From an uncultured Reyranella sp. (lineage in GTDB: Bacteria; Pseudomonadota; Alphaproteobacteria; Reyranellales; Reyranellaceae), in NCBI RefSeq assembly GCF_945957355.1, contig NZ_CAMFKM010000013.1, forward strand, positions 62,001 to 126,000: 64,000 nt of DNA. Reading direction: 5' to 3'. This document shows positions 32,899 to 41,922 of this stretch, one piece after another; positions within the stretch are counted from its first letter, which is position 1; every line of letters starts with the position of its first letter. A program made the position numbers and the translations under genes. The notes beneath the pieces were generated by a model. It did no database searches, was not told the origin of the DNA, and saw only the letters and a program-made list of their open reading frames with translations.

Positions 32899-34410
32899 AT
32901 GACGACCCCGCTTACCATTCGCCTGCATCCTGCCGACAACGTCGTCGTCGCCCGCATGGACATCCTGTCCGGCACCAGGGTCGAGGGTGAGGTCGCGGCA
33001 GCGACGCGCGTACCGCCGGGTCACAAGATTCTCACGAGGGCGGTGAAAAAGGGCGAGCCTCTGCGCAAATACAACCAGATCATCGGCTTCGCGACCGAAG
33101 ATCTCGGTCCCGGCACGCACATCCATACGCACAACTGCGTCATGGGCGACTTTGAGCGCGACTATGCCTTCTGCGCCGATGCCCATCCGACAGATTTCAT
33201 CGTGCCGGCGGCCACTTTTCAGGGCTATCGGCGCGCCGACGGCCGCGCCGCGACACGCAACTATCTCGGCATCGTCACGACCGTGAACTGCTCCGCCGCG
33301 ACCAGCCGAATGATCGCGTCGCGGCTCGAACCGCTGTTGGCGCAGTTCCCCAACATCGACGGCGTCGTGCCGCTGACGCATGGCGGCGGCTGCGGCATGG
33401 CGGCGTCGGGACTCGAAATGGACGTGCTGCGCCGCACGCTCGCGGGCTATGCGAAGCATCCCAACATGGCCGCGGTCGTGGTGCTCGGTCTTGGCTGCGA
33501 GACCAATCAGATCTCCGGACTGATGACTGCGGAGGGGCTCAAGGAAGGGCCGAAGCTCATTCCGATGGCGATCCAGGACGAAGGCGGTGTCTCCAGGACC
33601 GTGCTGCGCGCCGTCGATTTCCTGAAGGAGATACTGCCCGAGGCGAATGACGTGAAGCGTGAGGCCATTCCGGCGAGCGAACTCATCCTCGCCCTTCAGT
33701 GCGGTGGCTCGGATGGCTATTCCGGCATCTCGGCCAACCCGGCGCTGGGCGCGGCGGTCGACCTGCTGGTGCGCAATGGCGGCACGGCGGTTCTATCGGA
33801 AACACCCGAGATCTATGGTGCGGAACATCTTCTGACGCGGCGCGCCATCAGCAAGGACGTCGGCGAAAAGATCGTCGAACGCATCCGCTGGTGGGAGGAT
33901 TACTGTGCCCGCACCGGCGGTGAAATGAACAACAATCCGTCTCCCGGCAACAAGGCGGGTGGCCTCACGACCATTCTGGAGAAATCGCTGGGTGCGGTGG
34001 CGAAGGGGGGCACGACGAATCTCGTCGACGTCTACAAATATGCCGAGCCGATCACCGCGAAAGGGTTCGTCTATATGGACTCGCCGGGCTACGATCCGGT
34101 GTCGGCCACGGGGCAGGTCGCTGGTGGCGCCAATGTCCTGTGCTTCACGACGGGCCGCGGCAGCGTCTTTGGCTGCAAGCCGACCCCATCACTCAAGCTT
34201 GCCACGAATACCTCCCTCTATCGACGCATGACCGATGACATGGATATCAACTGCGGAACGATCGTCGATGGCGAGGAAACCATTCAGGAGAACGGCCGGC
34301 GGATCTTCGACCTTATTCTTGCCACGGCGTCGGGTCAGAAAACCAAATCGGAGCTTTTGGGAATCGGGGACGACGAGTTCGAGCCGTGGAAGATAGGCGC
34401 AACAATGTGA
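32899..34410 (+). CDS. UxaA-family sugar-acid dehydratase (altronate/galactarate type)
   Basis: 503 residues. The N-terminal SAF domain (about 1-95, with HPADNVVVARMDI) is joined to the large altronate-dehydratase domain, which has YRRADGRAATRNYLG, THGGGCGMA and LQCGGSDGYSGI. Cysteines in the GGGCG, GLGCE, QCGGSDG and DINCG segments fit the metal- or Fe-S-dependent active site. It removes water from altronate, galactarate or a similar sugar acid. AGGAAACAACA precedes the ATG. No uronate isomerase or dehydrogenase gene is adjacent, so the exact sugar acid is open. Confidence 0.93.
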   Translation: MTTPLTIRLHPADNVVVARMDILSGTRVEGEVAAATRVPPGHKILTRAVKKGEPLRKYNQIIGFATEDLGPGTHIHTHNCVMGDFERDYAFCADAHPTDFIVPAATFQGYRRADGRAATRNYLGIVTTVNCSAATSRMIASRLEPLLAQFPNIDGVVPLTHGGGCGMAASGLEMDVLRRTLAGYAKHPNMAAVVVLGLGCETNQISGLMTAEGLKEGPKLIPMAIQDEGGVSRTVLRAVDFLKEILPEANDVKREAIPASELILALQCGGSDGYSGISANPALGAAVDLLVRNGGTAVLSETPEIYGAEHLLTRRAISKDVGEKIVERIRWWEDYCARTGGEMNNNPSPGNKAGGLTTILEKSLGAVAKGGTTNLVDVYKYAEPITAKGFVYMDSPGYDPVSATGQVAGGANVLCFTTGRGSVFGCKPTPSLKLATNTSLYRRMTDDMDINCGTIVDGEETIQENGRRIFDLILATASGQKTKSELLGIGDDEFEPWKIGATM

Positions 34411-34624
34411 AGGATGGGACGCAGCCAATTTAACCTGGCGGCGTTACGTTCCTCATATGCGATCCTACGACTCACGAACTTGGCCATGCTTTGGTAGCCC
34501 AGCCCACAGCGGCCACGGCCATTTCCCCGAGCTTTTACCCAAATTCCCGGTTGTCGAAGGCGGTAGCATCGAGCGCTCCGCCAGCGCGCATTTGCTTGCT
34601 CGTTAAACTGCCCAGGAGAGAGAC

Positions 34625-34831
34625 ATGGCTACAGGCACCGTCAAGTGGTTCAACGCCACGAAGGGATTTGGATTTATCCAGCCGAGCGACGGCGGAAAGG
34701 ACGTGTTCGTCCATATCAGCGCAGTCGAGCGCTCGGGCCTGAACGGCCTCAACGAGGGCCAGAAGATCGGCTACGAGATCGCCACCGAGCGCGGCCGTTC
34801 GGCTGCCGTCAATCTCAAGGCGGCCGACTGA
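34625..34831 (+). CDS. cspA: cold-shock protein (CspA family)
   Basis: Single-stranded nucleic acid chaperone of 68 residues. RNP1 (KGFGFI) and RNP2 (VFVHI) are both present in the five-strand OB fold. AGGAGAGAGAC lies just before the ATG. The 214 bases upstream have no gene and may hold a structured 5' leader, as many csp genes do. It is followed after four bases by an acetyltransferase gene, so they probably share a transcript. Confidence 0.97.
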   Translation: MATGTVKWFNATKGFGFIQPSDGGKDVFVHISAVERSGLNGLNEGQKIGYEIATERGRSAAVNLKAAD

Positions 34832-34835
34832 GGTT

Positions 34836-35294
34836 ATGAGAATCGTTCCCCTCGTCGAACGTCCGGATCTGGTTGAACAGGTCTCGATCTGGGGCTTCGA
34901 CGAGTGGGGACATCTCAATCCCGGCCAGACGCTCGAGCAACGCAGGGCTCTGATTCAGGTCAAGATGAACGTCGATCGTGTGCCGATCGCCTTCGTTGCC
35001 CTGGGTGAGGATGAAGGTATCGTCGGTACCGCGTCCCTGATCTTCGACGATCTCGAAGGCGATCCGCGCAATCCCTGGCTCGCGAGCGTGTTCGTTCCCG
35101 CCGAACACCGCGGGAAGGGCATCGCCTCGGCGCTCGTTCGCGCCGTCGAGGATGCGGCCCGGCGCATCGGCTACGATCGCCTCTATCTTTTCACACACTC
35201 GGCCGCCTCGCTTTATGCAGGTTTGGGCTGGACGGCGCTTGAGCAGCGCGACTATCGCGGCGAACATATCCAGGTCATGGAGAAGTCGCTGTGA
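34836..35294 (+). CDS. GNAT family N-acetyltransferase
   Basis: 152 residues. The acetyl-CoA-binding motif A is visible as SVFVPAEHRGKGIASALVRAVE at about residues 87-108, with the preceding beta-strand GTASLIFDDLE. The C-terminal part has the usual YAGLGWTALEQRDY. Transfers an acetyl group to an amine; acceptor unknown. It is packed between cspA (4 bases) and an amidase (10 bases). Confidence 0.92.
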   Translation: MRIVPLVERPDLVEQVSIWGFDEWGHLNPGQTLEQRRALIQVKMNVDRVPIAFVALGEDEGIVGTASLIFDDLEGDPRNPWLASVFVPAEHRGKGIASALVRAVEDAARRIGYDRLYLFTHSAASLYAGLGWTALEQRDYRGEHIQVMEKSL

Positions 35295-35304
35295 GGGAGC
35301 CCGC

Positions 35305-36699
35305 ATGCCATCCGACCTGCACTATCTGTCGCTCGACGAGGTCGCGCGGCGCCTGAAGGCGCGCAAACTGTCGTCCGTCGAGGTGACGGAATCGATGCTC
35401 GACCGCATCGGCAAGGTCGATCCCGGGCTGAAAAGCTATGCGACCGTCACGGCCGATCGCGCCCTAGCCGATGCGGTGCGCCTCGACGCCGAGACCGAGT
35501 CCGGTATCTCGCGGGGACCGCTGCATGGCGTGCCGATCGCGGTCAAGGATCTCTGCAATACGGAGGGCATCGCGACCGCGGCCGGTATGGAGATCCATCG
35601 CGGCAACGTGCCGTCGCAGGACGCGACCGTCGTGGGCCGGCTCAAACAAGCGGGAGCGGTGCTGCTCGGCAAGCTGCAGATGACGGAGGGGGCCTATGGC
35701 GCTCACCATCCGAATATTCCCGCGCCGCTCAATCCTTGGAACGCGGCCTACTGGACGGGCTCTTCCTCGTCGGGTTCGGGGGCTGCCACGGCTGCGGGCC
35801 TCTGCTACGCCTCGCTGGGTTCCGACACCGGGGGCTCGATCCGCTTTCCCTCGACGATGAACGGGCTGTCGGGACTGAAGCCGACCTGGGGGCGCGTGAG
35901 TCGCGCCGGCGTCTTTGCGCTGGCCGAGTCGCTCGATCATATCGGCCCGATGACCCGCAGCGCGCTGGACGCCGCGATCATGCTCGGCGTGATCGCCGGC
36001 CCCGACCCGGAGGACCCGACTTCCGTCGGCCTGCCGGTCCCGGACTATGCCGCCTCGATCGACCAGGGTGTACGCGGCAGGCGGATCGGGCTCGCCAGAG
36101 ACATGCATGGTCTCGATGAGGACGCGTCGCGCGCGCTCGACGGTGCAGTCGAGGCTCTGAAGAACGCGGGTGCGAAGATCGTCGACGTGAAGCTGCCTGA
36201 CGGATTCGACCAGGGCGCACGCGACTGGGTGCCTCTATGTGGTGTCGAAGCGGCGGTGGCGCACGAAGCCACTTATCCGTCGCGCGCAGCCGAGTACGGT
36301 CCAGTGCTCTCCGGTCTGCTCGATCACGGCCGTCGCCTCTCCGCGACGGAGGTTGCGAAGATGCAGCTCCGCCGGGCCGCTCTCACCGGCGAACTCAATC
36401 GCCTGCTGGCGTCGGTCGACCTTCTGCTGATGCCCGTGATGGCCCGGGCCGTGTGGTCGACCGAGGCGCTGCAGGCGGCCGGACGCGATCCCGAGACCGT
36501 CGCAGCGCGACTGCGCTATACCGCGCCGTTCGATCTCAGCGGCCACCCGACGCTCACGTTGCCGGGTGGCATGTCAGAGGACGGTGTGCCGGTGGGCTTC
36601 CAGATCGTCGGAAAGGCCTTCGATGAAGGGCTGATCCTGGCGGCCGGCCATGCCTATCAGCAGCGGACCGACTGGCATTCGAGGCGACCGCCGCTGTAA
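35305..36699 (+). CDS. amidase (amidase signature family)
   Basis: 464 residues. The Ser-cisSer-Lys triad can be placed: Lys in AVKDLCNT, cis-Ser in the SSSSGSGAAT loop, and the nucleophile Ser in LGSDTGGSIR. Hydrolyses a carboxamide to acid and ammonia. The GatA branch is unlikely because no gatB or gatC is near. GAGGGAG lies about eight bases before ATG 35305, which starts the conserved LHYLSLDEVA. Last gene of the csp-GNAT-amidase run; the cyclase operon promoter follows. Confidence 0.93.
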   Translation: MPSDLHYLSLDEVARRLKARKLSSVEVTESMLDRIGKVDPGLKSYATVTADRALADAVRLDAETESGISRGPLHGVPIAVKDLCNTEGIATAAGMEIHRGNVPSQDATVVGRLKQAGAVLLGKLQMTEGAYGAHHPNIPAPLNPWNAAYWTGSSSSGSGAATAAGLCYASLGSDTGGSIRFPSTMNGLSGLKPTWGRVSRAGVFALAESLDHIGPMTRSALDAAIMLGVIAGPDPEDPTSVGLPVPDYAASIDQGVRGRRIGLARDMHGLDEDASRALDGAVEALKNAGAKIVDVKLPDGFDQGARDWVPLCGVEAAVAHEATYPSRAAEYGPVLSGLLDHGRRLSATEVAKMQLRRAALTGELNRLLASVDLLLMPVMARAVWSTEALQAAGRDPETVAARLRYTAPFDLSGHPTLTLPGGMSEDGVPVGFQIVGKAFDEGLILAAGHAYQQRTDWHSRRPPL

Positions 36700-36719
36700 A
36701 TGCATGGCGGGAGGGCGCG

Positions 36720-36748
36720 TGGACGCTGATTTTCCTTTCATTTATAGT
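36720..36748 (+). promoter_or_regulatory. sigma-70-like promoter of the cyclase-transporter operon
   Basis: -35 TGGACG (4 of 6 matches) and -10 TATAGT (5 of 6) with the ideal 17-base spacer, in an AT-richer stretch 35 bases before the cyclase ATG. The predicted start of transcription is near 36755, leaving a short leader without an obvious Shine-Dalgarno. Confidence 0.5.
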
Positions 36749-36783
36749 GCTTCAATCACTTCCGGGACGCCCATCGCCGCGCA

Positions 36784-38898
36784 ATGACAAGCATCTTCGC
36801 GAAAAACCTGCGGCTGCGTCCGAGCATCCTGACGTTGTTCGTTCTGCTGACGGTACCGGTCTTCTTCGCGATCGTGGCGGTCAATTATGTGTCGAACGAG
36901 AAGATCGCGCGCGACAATGCCGACGAACTGGTCGGGCGGTTCAGCGTCGAGGCCATCGAGAACATCCAGCACCTTTTCGATCCCATAAAGTCGCTCGTGC
37001 GGAGCGCCGCCGCCCTGGGCTCCGAGCAGCCCGATTTCTTCGATGACAACCGCTCGCTGAAGTATCTCTTCAGCATCCTGCAACACAGCGATCGTATCAT
37101 CAGCATGTATGTCGGCCTGAACGACGGATCGTTCCGTCAGGCCCGACAGATCGACCCAGCCGTCGAGATCCAGGGCAAGCTCCCACCGCCCGGAACGCGC
37201 TGGGCGGACCGATGGATCACGCCGCAGCGCGGGTCGTCGCCCATCGATCACTATCTGTTCCTCGACAAGGACCGCAAGGAACTGGGCCTTTCCGAGCAGA
37301 CCACGTCCTACGATCCGCGGGCGCGCCTGTGGTATGTGACCGCACAGCAGACGCACGACCTTTCGGTCAGCGATGTCGATGTCTTCGCGACACTGGGGCT
37401 CGTCGGCTTCACCGTCGGCGCTCCCTTCTATGCTGACGGAGTGCTGCGCGGCGTGGCCGCCGCTGACATCACGCTCGACGGAATGTCCAACTATCTCGCC
37501 GAGCGCAAGATCAGTGCGGGCACGCTCTCCTATATCCTCGACCATCAGGGGCGGGTCATCGCCAATTCGGAGCGCACCAAGACCTATACGAGCCATAACG
37601 GCAGGGTCGAGCTCCAACACATCACGTCACTCGGAAACGACCTGCCGGCGATCGCCTTCAGCTTCCGGCCACGCGACAGCGAGAGGACGTTCTCGTTCGA
37701 GCATGGCGGAAAGCACTACGTCGCGAGCCTCACGACCCTGCCGCCGGCGTTCGGCAAGAAGTGGCAACTCTTCGTCATTACGCCGCTGGCCGACTTTACC
37801 AGCGCTTTCGACGAGCAGAACAAGCGACTGGCCCTGTTCGGTGTGATCGCGATCGTCCTGCAGATCTGCATCATCTACTTCCTCTCCAGTGTCATCTCCT
37901 CGCCGCTGGAGCGACTCGCCCTCAAGGTGGCGAAAATCCAGGACCTCGAGGGGGACAACCTGCCGCCGCTGCAGTCGCCTATCCGCGAGGTTGCGGTGCT
38001 CGCCCGCGCCATCGATACCCTCGATGCGGCCGTGAAGTCCTTCGCCGCCTTTGTGCCCGTGGGCCTCGTCCGCCAACTCCTCGACTCGGATCAAAAGCTG
38101 GTGCTGGGCGGCCACAGCCGTTTCCTCACGATTTTCTTCTCGGATCTCGAGGCCTTCTCCTCCATGTCGGAGGAAGTGCCCTCACAGAAGTTGCTGGAGC
38201 ACGTGTCGGCCTATCTCGGTGTCGTGACCCATGCCGTCAACACAGAGCACGGCACCATCGACAAGTTCATCGGCGACGGCGTCATGGCCTTCTGGGGCGC
38301 GCCGGCGCTGCTCGAGGACCATGCGCAGAGATCCTGCTTCGCGGCCCTGCGCATCCGAGAAGGCATGAAGGAACTGAACGCGGGTTGGGAGGTAACCGGT
38401 GCCAAGCCGTTGAAGGTCCGCATCGGCATCCATAGCGACGCCGTGCTGGTCGGCAACATCGGCTCCAAGGAGCGGATGAGCTACACCGTCATGGGCGACG
38501 GTGTGAACATCGCAGCGCGGCTGGAGGGCATCAACAAGGAGTACGGCACGGGCATCTGCATCAGCCACGCCGTCTTCAAGGAGGCCGGGGAACGGCTTTG
38601 CGTGCGGCCGATCGACGACGTGACCGTGAAGGGGCGCCGCTCGAAGGTTCCGATCTACGAACTGGTCGGGGCCCATGGAATCGGCCCGGAGTTCGAGCCG
38701 GACGAGGCGATGGTCCGTCTCTGCCAGCTCACGCGTACCGCCTACAACGCGTTGGTCGCCGAGGACTATGCGGCGGCGCTGTCGCGCTACCAGGAGATCA
38801 TGGCGGAATACCCCGACGATCCGGTGGCGCGGGCCATGGCGAAGCGGTTGGGCACCATCGATCCTTCGCGTCTCGTTCCGCTGCAGATGTCGCGCTGA
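36784..38898 (+). CDS. membrane class III nucleotide cyclase with extracytoplasmic Cache-like sensor
   Basis: 704 residues. TM1 at about 16-37, a large extracytoplasmic domain of about 310 residues resembling dCache (YDPRARLWYVTAQ, then VGAPFYADGVLRGVAAADITLD and SYILDHQGRVIA), TM2 at about 358-378, a HAMP-like linker, then a class III cyclase domain. Metal-binding Asp454 (FFSDLEAFSS) and Asp498 (FIGDGVMAFWG) and adenine-type Lys494 are present, so it probably makes cAMP. A C-terminal helical tail of about 60 residues resembles a TPR-like element. First gene of a four-gene operon with a methyltransferase and transporter parts. Confidence 0.92.
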   Translation: MTSIFAKNLRLRPSILTLFVLLTVPVFFAIVAVNYVSNEKIARDNADELVGRFSVEAIENIQHLFDPIKSLVRSAAALGSEQPDFFDDNRSLKYLFSILQHSDRIISMYVGLNDGSFRQARQIDPAVEIQGKLPPPGTRWADRWITPQRGSSPIDHYLFLDKDRKELGLSEQTTSYDPRARLWYVTAQQTHDLSVSDVDVFATLGLVGFTVGAPFYADGVLRGVAAADITLDGMSNYLAERKISAGTLSYILDHQGRVIANSERTKTYTSHNGRVELQHITSLGNDLPAIAFSFRPRDSERTFSFEHGGKHYVASLTTLPPAFGKKWQLFVITPLADFTSAFDEQNKRLALFGVIAIVLQICIIYFLSSVISSPLERLALKVAKIQDLEGDNLPPLQSPIREVAVLARAIDTLDAAVKSFAAFVPVGLVRQLLDSDQKLVLGGHSRFLTIFFSDLEAFSSMSEEVPSQKLLEHVSAYLGVVTHAVNTEHGTIDKFIGDGVMAFWGAPALLEDHAQRSCFAALRIREGMKELNAGWEVTGAKPLKVRIGIHSDAVLVGNIGSKERMSYTVMGDGVNIAARLEGINKEYGTGICISHAVFKEAGERLCVRPIDDVTVKGRRSKVPIYELVGAHGIGPEFEPDEAMVRLCQLTRTAYNALVAEDYAAALSRYQEIMAEYPDDPVARAMAKRLGTIDPSRLVPLQMSR

Positions 38899-38901
38899 CC
38901 G

Positions 38902-39597
38902 ATGTTCGATGTCCGCAAGTCCTCTCCTGCGGTCGCGGCGCTGCGGCCGAGTGAATACACGGCTGCACTGATCCAGGCGCTTCGCGCGGAACCCAGCCGC
39001 GTGTCCGGCGTCCGGGCGCTCGAGATCGGATGCGGCAGCGGCGTGGTCCTTGCCGTGCTGGGGGCCCTCGGCGCCGCTTCCCTCTGCGGCATCGACATCG
39101 AGGACGAAGCCATCGTCACGGGGCAGGCGCTTCTGCAGGATCTTGGCCACAAGGCGGAAATCCATCAGGGCGACATGTGGCAGCCGGTGGCGGGACGGCG
39201 CTTCGACCTCGTCGTTGCCAACCTGCCACACTTCCCGATGGATCATTTCGAAGTGGCTGGCCGTCTGTCGACCTGGAGCTCGGGGGGCATCGACGGCCGC
39301 GAACTGCTCGATCCGTTCCTCGAGGGCTTGTCGGATCATCTGGCGATCAACGGCCGTGCCCTCATCACCCACAATGCGTTCGTGGACGTCGGGCGCTCGC
39401 GTCAGATCCTCCATCGCTACGGTCTCTCGCTGCACATCGCGAAGACGCTGCTGGTCCACATTGCCAACGAAAAGATCAACCTGATGACACCTTCGATTCT
39501 GCGGGCGGAGGAGGGTTGTTCCATCCATCGCTATGGGCCCCACGTCTTCGCCGATATGCACATCGTCGAAATCGCCGCCGCCGGGACGCGGAGCTGA
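38902..39597 (+). CDS. class I SAM-dependent methyltransferase (HemK/PrmC-like core)
   Basis: 231 residues. SAM-binding motif I is ALEIGCGSGVVLAVLGALGA (residues 39-58), the acidic residue is in GIDIEDEA, and the catalytic motif IV reads NLPHFP, a variant of the NPPY motif that marks methyltransferases acting on nitrogen in planar groups. It starts three bases after the cyclase gene and ends one base before the binding protein-permease gene. Substrate unknown; a protein or a transported small molecule are both possible. Confidence 0.85.
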   Translation: MFDVRKSSPAVAALRPSEYTAALIQALRAEPSRVSGVRALEIGCGSGVVLAVLGALGAASLCGIDIEDEAIVTGQALLQDLGHKAEIHQGDMWQPVAGRRFDLVVANLPHFPMDHFEVAGRLSTWSSGGIDGRELLDPFLEGLSDHLAINGRALITHNAFVDVGRSRQILHRYGLSLHIAKTLLVHIANEKINLMTPSILRAEEGCSIHRYGPHVFADMHIVEIAAAGTRS

Positions 39598-39598
39598 C

Positions 39599-41269
39599 AT
39601 GGCGCTGCGTCGCGTTCTGTTCGTTGTGTTCGCGTGGCTCGTGGCGCTGGCCGGCCTGCCGGTGCGCGCCGAGACTCCCGATGCCGCTCTGGCCAAGCTG
39701 GTCGACGAGGCACGCGCCGCTGCCGCCGTGCCAGGTGCGTGCGAGCAGGCCGGCCTCGACCGGCTGGTCCGCATCTTCTGTGACGGCAGGATTCGTGTCG
39801 GCGTGCGCGAATACTATCCGCTGTTCGGAACCCGCGAGGGCCAAGTCCGGTCGGGCTACGACGTCGATGTGGCGCGCGAGATCGCCAAACATCTCGGCGT
39901 CGAACCAGCCTTCACGCGCGTGAACGCCGCGAGCCGCATTCCCCTGCTGGCCGACGACAAGATCGATCTCACCATCGCGACCATGGGCCACAACACCCAG
40001 CGCGACGGCCAGGTGCGGTTCATTCGTCCGCATTACTACCGGTCGGAGACGATCATCGTTGGACCAAAGGGACTGACGATCAGGGAATGGCCCGACATCG
40101 CCAGCCGCACGATCTGCGTGACGATCGGCAACGGCTCCAACGCCCAGATCGTCTCGCACAATGCCCGCCTCATGCTGTTCGACGAGGCGGGCGTGCTGCC
40201 CGACAGGTTGCGCGACGAGACCTGCGTGCTGGCGGCGCAGGACGACAGCTTCTTCGACTACTATTTCACCGATCCGGCGTTCGCGAAGGCATACGACAGA
40301 AAATTCGGCTTCGCCCAGCTTCCCTGGGGTATGGCGGTGGCGCTCTCCGGGAGCGATCGCCTCGCGCGCGCCCTGGATCTGATGAGCCAGATCTTCCATC
40401 GCGACGGCATCTTCCTCGAGGTGGCGAAGCACAACCGCATCGGCCTCGGCTTTCTCGAGGCCCAGCGCGCGGTGTGGAACCGGCCCGAGTGCAACACCGA
40501 TGCCGGAAGCAGCAATCCGGCCTGCATCCTTCCGGCGTTGAGCGCGGTTCTGCAGCCCACGCCCTTTGCCGGCGAGGTGACTACCTTCGAGACCTGGCTG
40601 GAAACGCACACGGGCATCAGCGTGCAGTTCCCGATGTTCAAGACGATGCCAGCCTGGCAGCTGTTCAAGGCGGGTATCGCGAATTCTCTGGTTCTGGTTG
40701 TGGGCGCGCTCGGGGCGACCCTGCTGTTCGCTCTGGTGCTGGGCGCGCTGCAGAGCTCGCATTTCCTGCTGCTGCGCTGGACCGCGCGTGTGCTCACCAT
40801 CGTCCTGCAATCCTCGCCGGTCGTGCTGACGCTGGTCATCTCCGCGGCGGTGGCGCTGGCACTCTTTCCCTATTCTTCGACGGTGGCGATCGGTGCGGCA
40901 ATCGTGGCGCTCGGCCTGATGAACGGTGCCAATGCGGGACAGGCCATCGGCGAGGCGATGCACACCTTGCAGGCGGAGCGGGGAGGGTCGCCGGCGCCTC
41001 CCATCGAATTGTTCGGGCGCGCGGTCAGCCGCTCGGCGACCCAGATCGTGTCATTTCTCGTCAACGCCGCGAAAGGAACGCCGATAGCCAGCTTCATCGG
41101 CGCGCCAGAACTCCTGAGCGCCCTGACCGACATCACCTCGTTCGCCAGCGGACGGGCCAGCACTTATTCATTGCTGCTCGTCTTCTATGTCTGCGTAGTG
41201 ATGGTCGTAGTCTGGCTGTGCGACAAACTGAGGATCTGGCTCGAACGCCGGCAGATGGTGACGGCATGA
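39599..41269 (+). CDS. amino acid-type solute-binding protein fused to permease
   Basis: 556 residues. A signal peptide (about 1-24) is followed by a family 3 (amino-acid type) binding domain, about 55-310, with RVGVREYYPLFG, SGYDVDVAREIAKHLGVE and DLTIATM. The C-terminal part (about 360-550) has several transmembrane helices with features of ABC amino acid permeases (LQSSPVVLTLVISAAVAL, then LGLMNGANAGQAI). The two domains are normally separate or, in some lineages, fused like this. It overlaps the next permease gene by four bases (ATGA). No ATP-binding protein gene is nearby. Confidence 0.88.
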   Translation: MALRRVLFVVFAWLVALAGLPVRAETPDAALAKLVDEARAAAAVPGACEQAGLDRLVRIFCDGRIRVGVREYYPLFGTREGQVRSGYDVDVAREIAKHLGVEPAFTRVNAASRIPLLADDKIDLTIATMGHNTQRDGQVRFIRPHYYRSETIIVGPKGLTIREWPDIASRTICVTIGNGSNAQIVSHNARLMLFDEAGVLPDRLRDETCVLAAQDDSFFDYYFTDPAFAKAYDRKFGFAQLPWGMAVALSGSDRLARALDLMSQIFHRDGIFLEVAKHNRIGLGFLEAQRAVWNRPECNTDAGSSNPACILPALSAVLQPTPFAGEVTTFETWLETHTGISVQFPMFKTMPAWQLFKAGIANSLVLVVGALGATLLFALVLGALQSSHFLLLRWTARVLTIVLQSSPVVLTLVISAAVALALFPYSSTVAIGAAIVALGLMNGANAGQAIGEAMHTLQAERGGSPAPPIELFGRAVSRSATQIVSFLVNAAKGTPIASFIGAPELLSALTDITSFASGRASTYSLLLVFYVCVVMVVVWLCDKLRIWLERRQMVTA

Positions 41270-41895
41270 GCAGGATATCGCCCGACTTCGTGCCGCAGCT
41301 GCTGGCCGGCATGGTGGTCAATTTCGAGATCGCCGCCATCGCGCTGCTGATCGGCCTCGCCGTCGGTGGCCTGCTCACCTTGGCGAAGCTGGCCGGCGGC
41401 GTGCGCGGCGCGGTCGCCACGACGCTGATCGGCCTGATGCGCGCGGCGCCGACCTTCGTTGTCATGTTCTTCCTGCTGAATATCATTCCGTCGGACGCAA
41501 CGCTGCTCGGTGTCCACGTTGCGCCGTCTGGCATCATGACGGTCGCCCTGTCGCTGGTGCCCTATGCCGCAGCCTATGTCGCCGACAATGGCGGCGAGGC
41601 CTTGCGGCAGCTGCGCGACGGCTCGCCGCTGGGTGCACTGCTGTTCCTGCCCAACGTGACCCGTGCCTTCTTCGTGCTGGTCATGTCGTCCAGCGCCGGC
41701 GCCGCCATCGGCGTGCCCGAAGGAATCGCGGTCATCCTGCGCGAAGCCGAGCTGATGCCGACCCTCGGAGACAAGATGGTGCTGTTCGCCATCGGGATCC
41801 TCTGCTTCGGCATTACGCTGCAGGCTGGGTTCGCGCTGATGCGCCTCCTGCAACGCCATCTCGGCCGCCTCGCCCTGCGCACCCGCGAAGGATAG
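41266..41895 (+). CDS. amino acid ABC-type permease
   Basis: 209 residues, all-helical membrane protein with about five transmembrane segments. It resembles the second permease of polar amino acid ABC systems: FEIAAIALLIGLAVGGLLT at the N-terminus, RAAPTFVVMFFLLN, and a degenerate EAA-like loop NGGEALRQLRDGSPLGALLFLP. The start overlaps the stop of the fusion gene (ATGA), so translation is coupled and the two permease parts probably pair as a heterodimer. The partner ATPase must be encoded elsewhere. Confidence 0.85.
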   Translation: MSRISPDFVPQLLAGMVVNFEIAAIALLIGLAVGGLLTLAKLAGGVRGAVATTLIGLMRAAPTFVVMFFLLNIIPSDATLLGVHVAPSGIMTVALSLVPYAAAYVADNGGEALRQLRDGSPLGALLFLPNVTRAFFVLVMSSSAGAAIGVPEGIAVILREAELMPTLGDKMVLFAIGILCFGITLQAGFALMRLLQRHLGRLALRTREG

Positions 41896-41898
41896 TCT

Positions 41899-41914
41899 CC
41901 ACGTCAAAACGTGG
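41899..41914 (+). promoter_or_regulatory. hairpin directly before the SDR ribosome-binding site
   Basis: CCACGT-CAAA-ACGTGG: perfect 6-bp stem, 4-base loop, ending at the G-run of the GGGGAGGA Shine-Dalgarno for the gene starting at 41923. It could modulate translation or protect the transcript end; no T-run follows, so it is unlikely to be a terminator. Confidence 0.4.
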
Positions 41915-41922
41915 GGAGGAAG

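Noticed and set aside
31880..32899. N-terminal extension of the aminotransferase frame to 625 codons
   Set aside because: The added part is antisense to the DMT carrier and is Gln/His/Arg-rich; the ATG at 31879 with its Shine-Dalgarno starts the conserved protein.
34411..34624. possible riboswitch or cold-sensing leader before cspA
   Set aside because: The leader is long enough, but I could not find a consistent paired structure or known motif by eye, so it is not listed as a feature.
38182..39774. 530-codon minus-strand open frame
   Set aside because: Antisense to the cyclase and methyltransferase genes, which have catalytic motifs on the plus strand.
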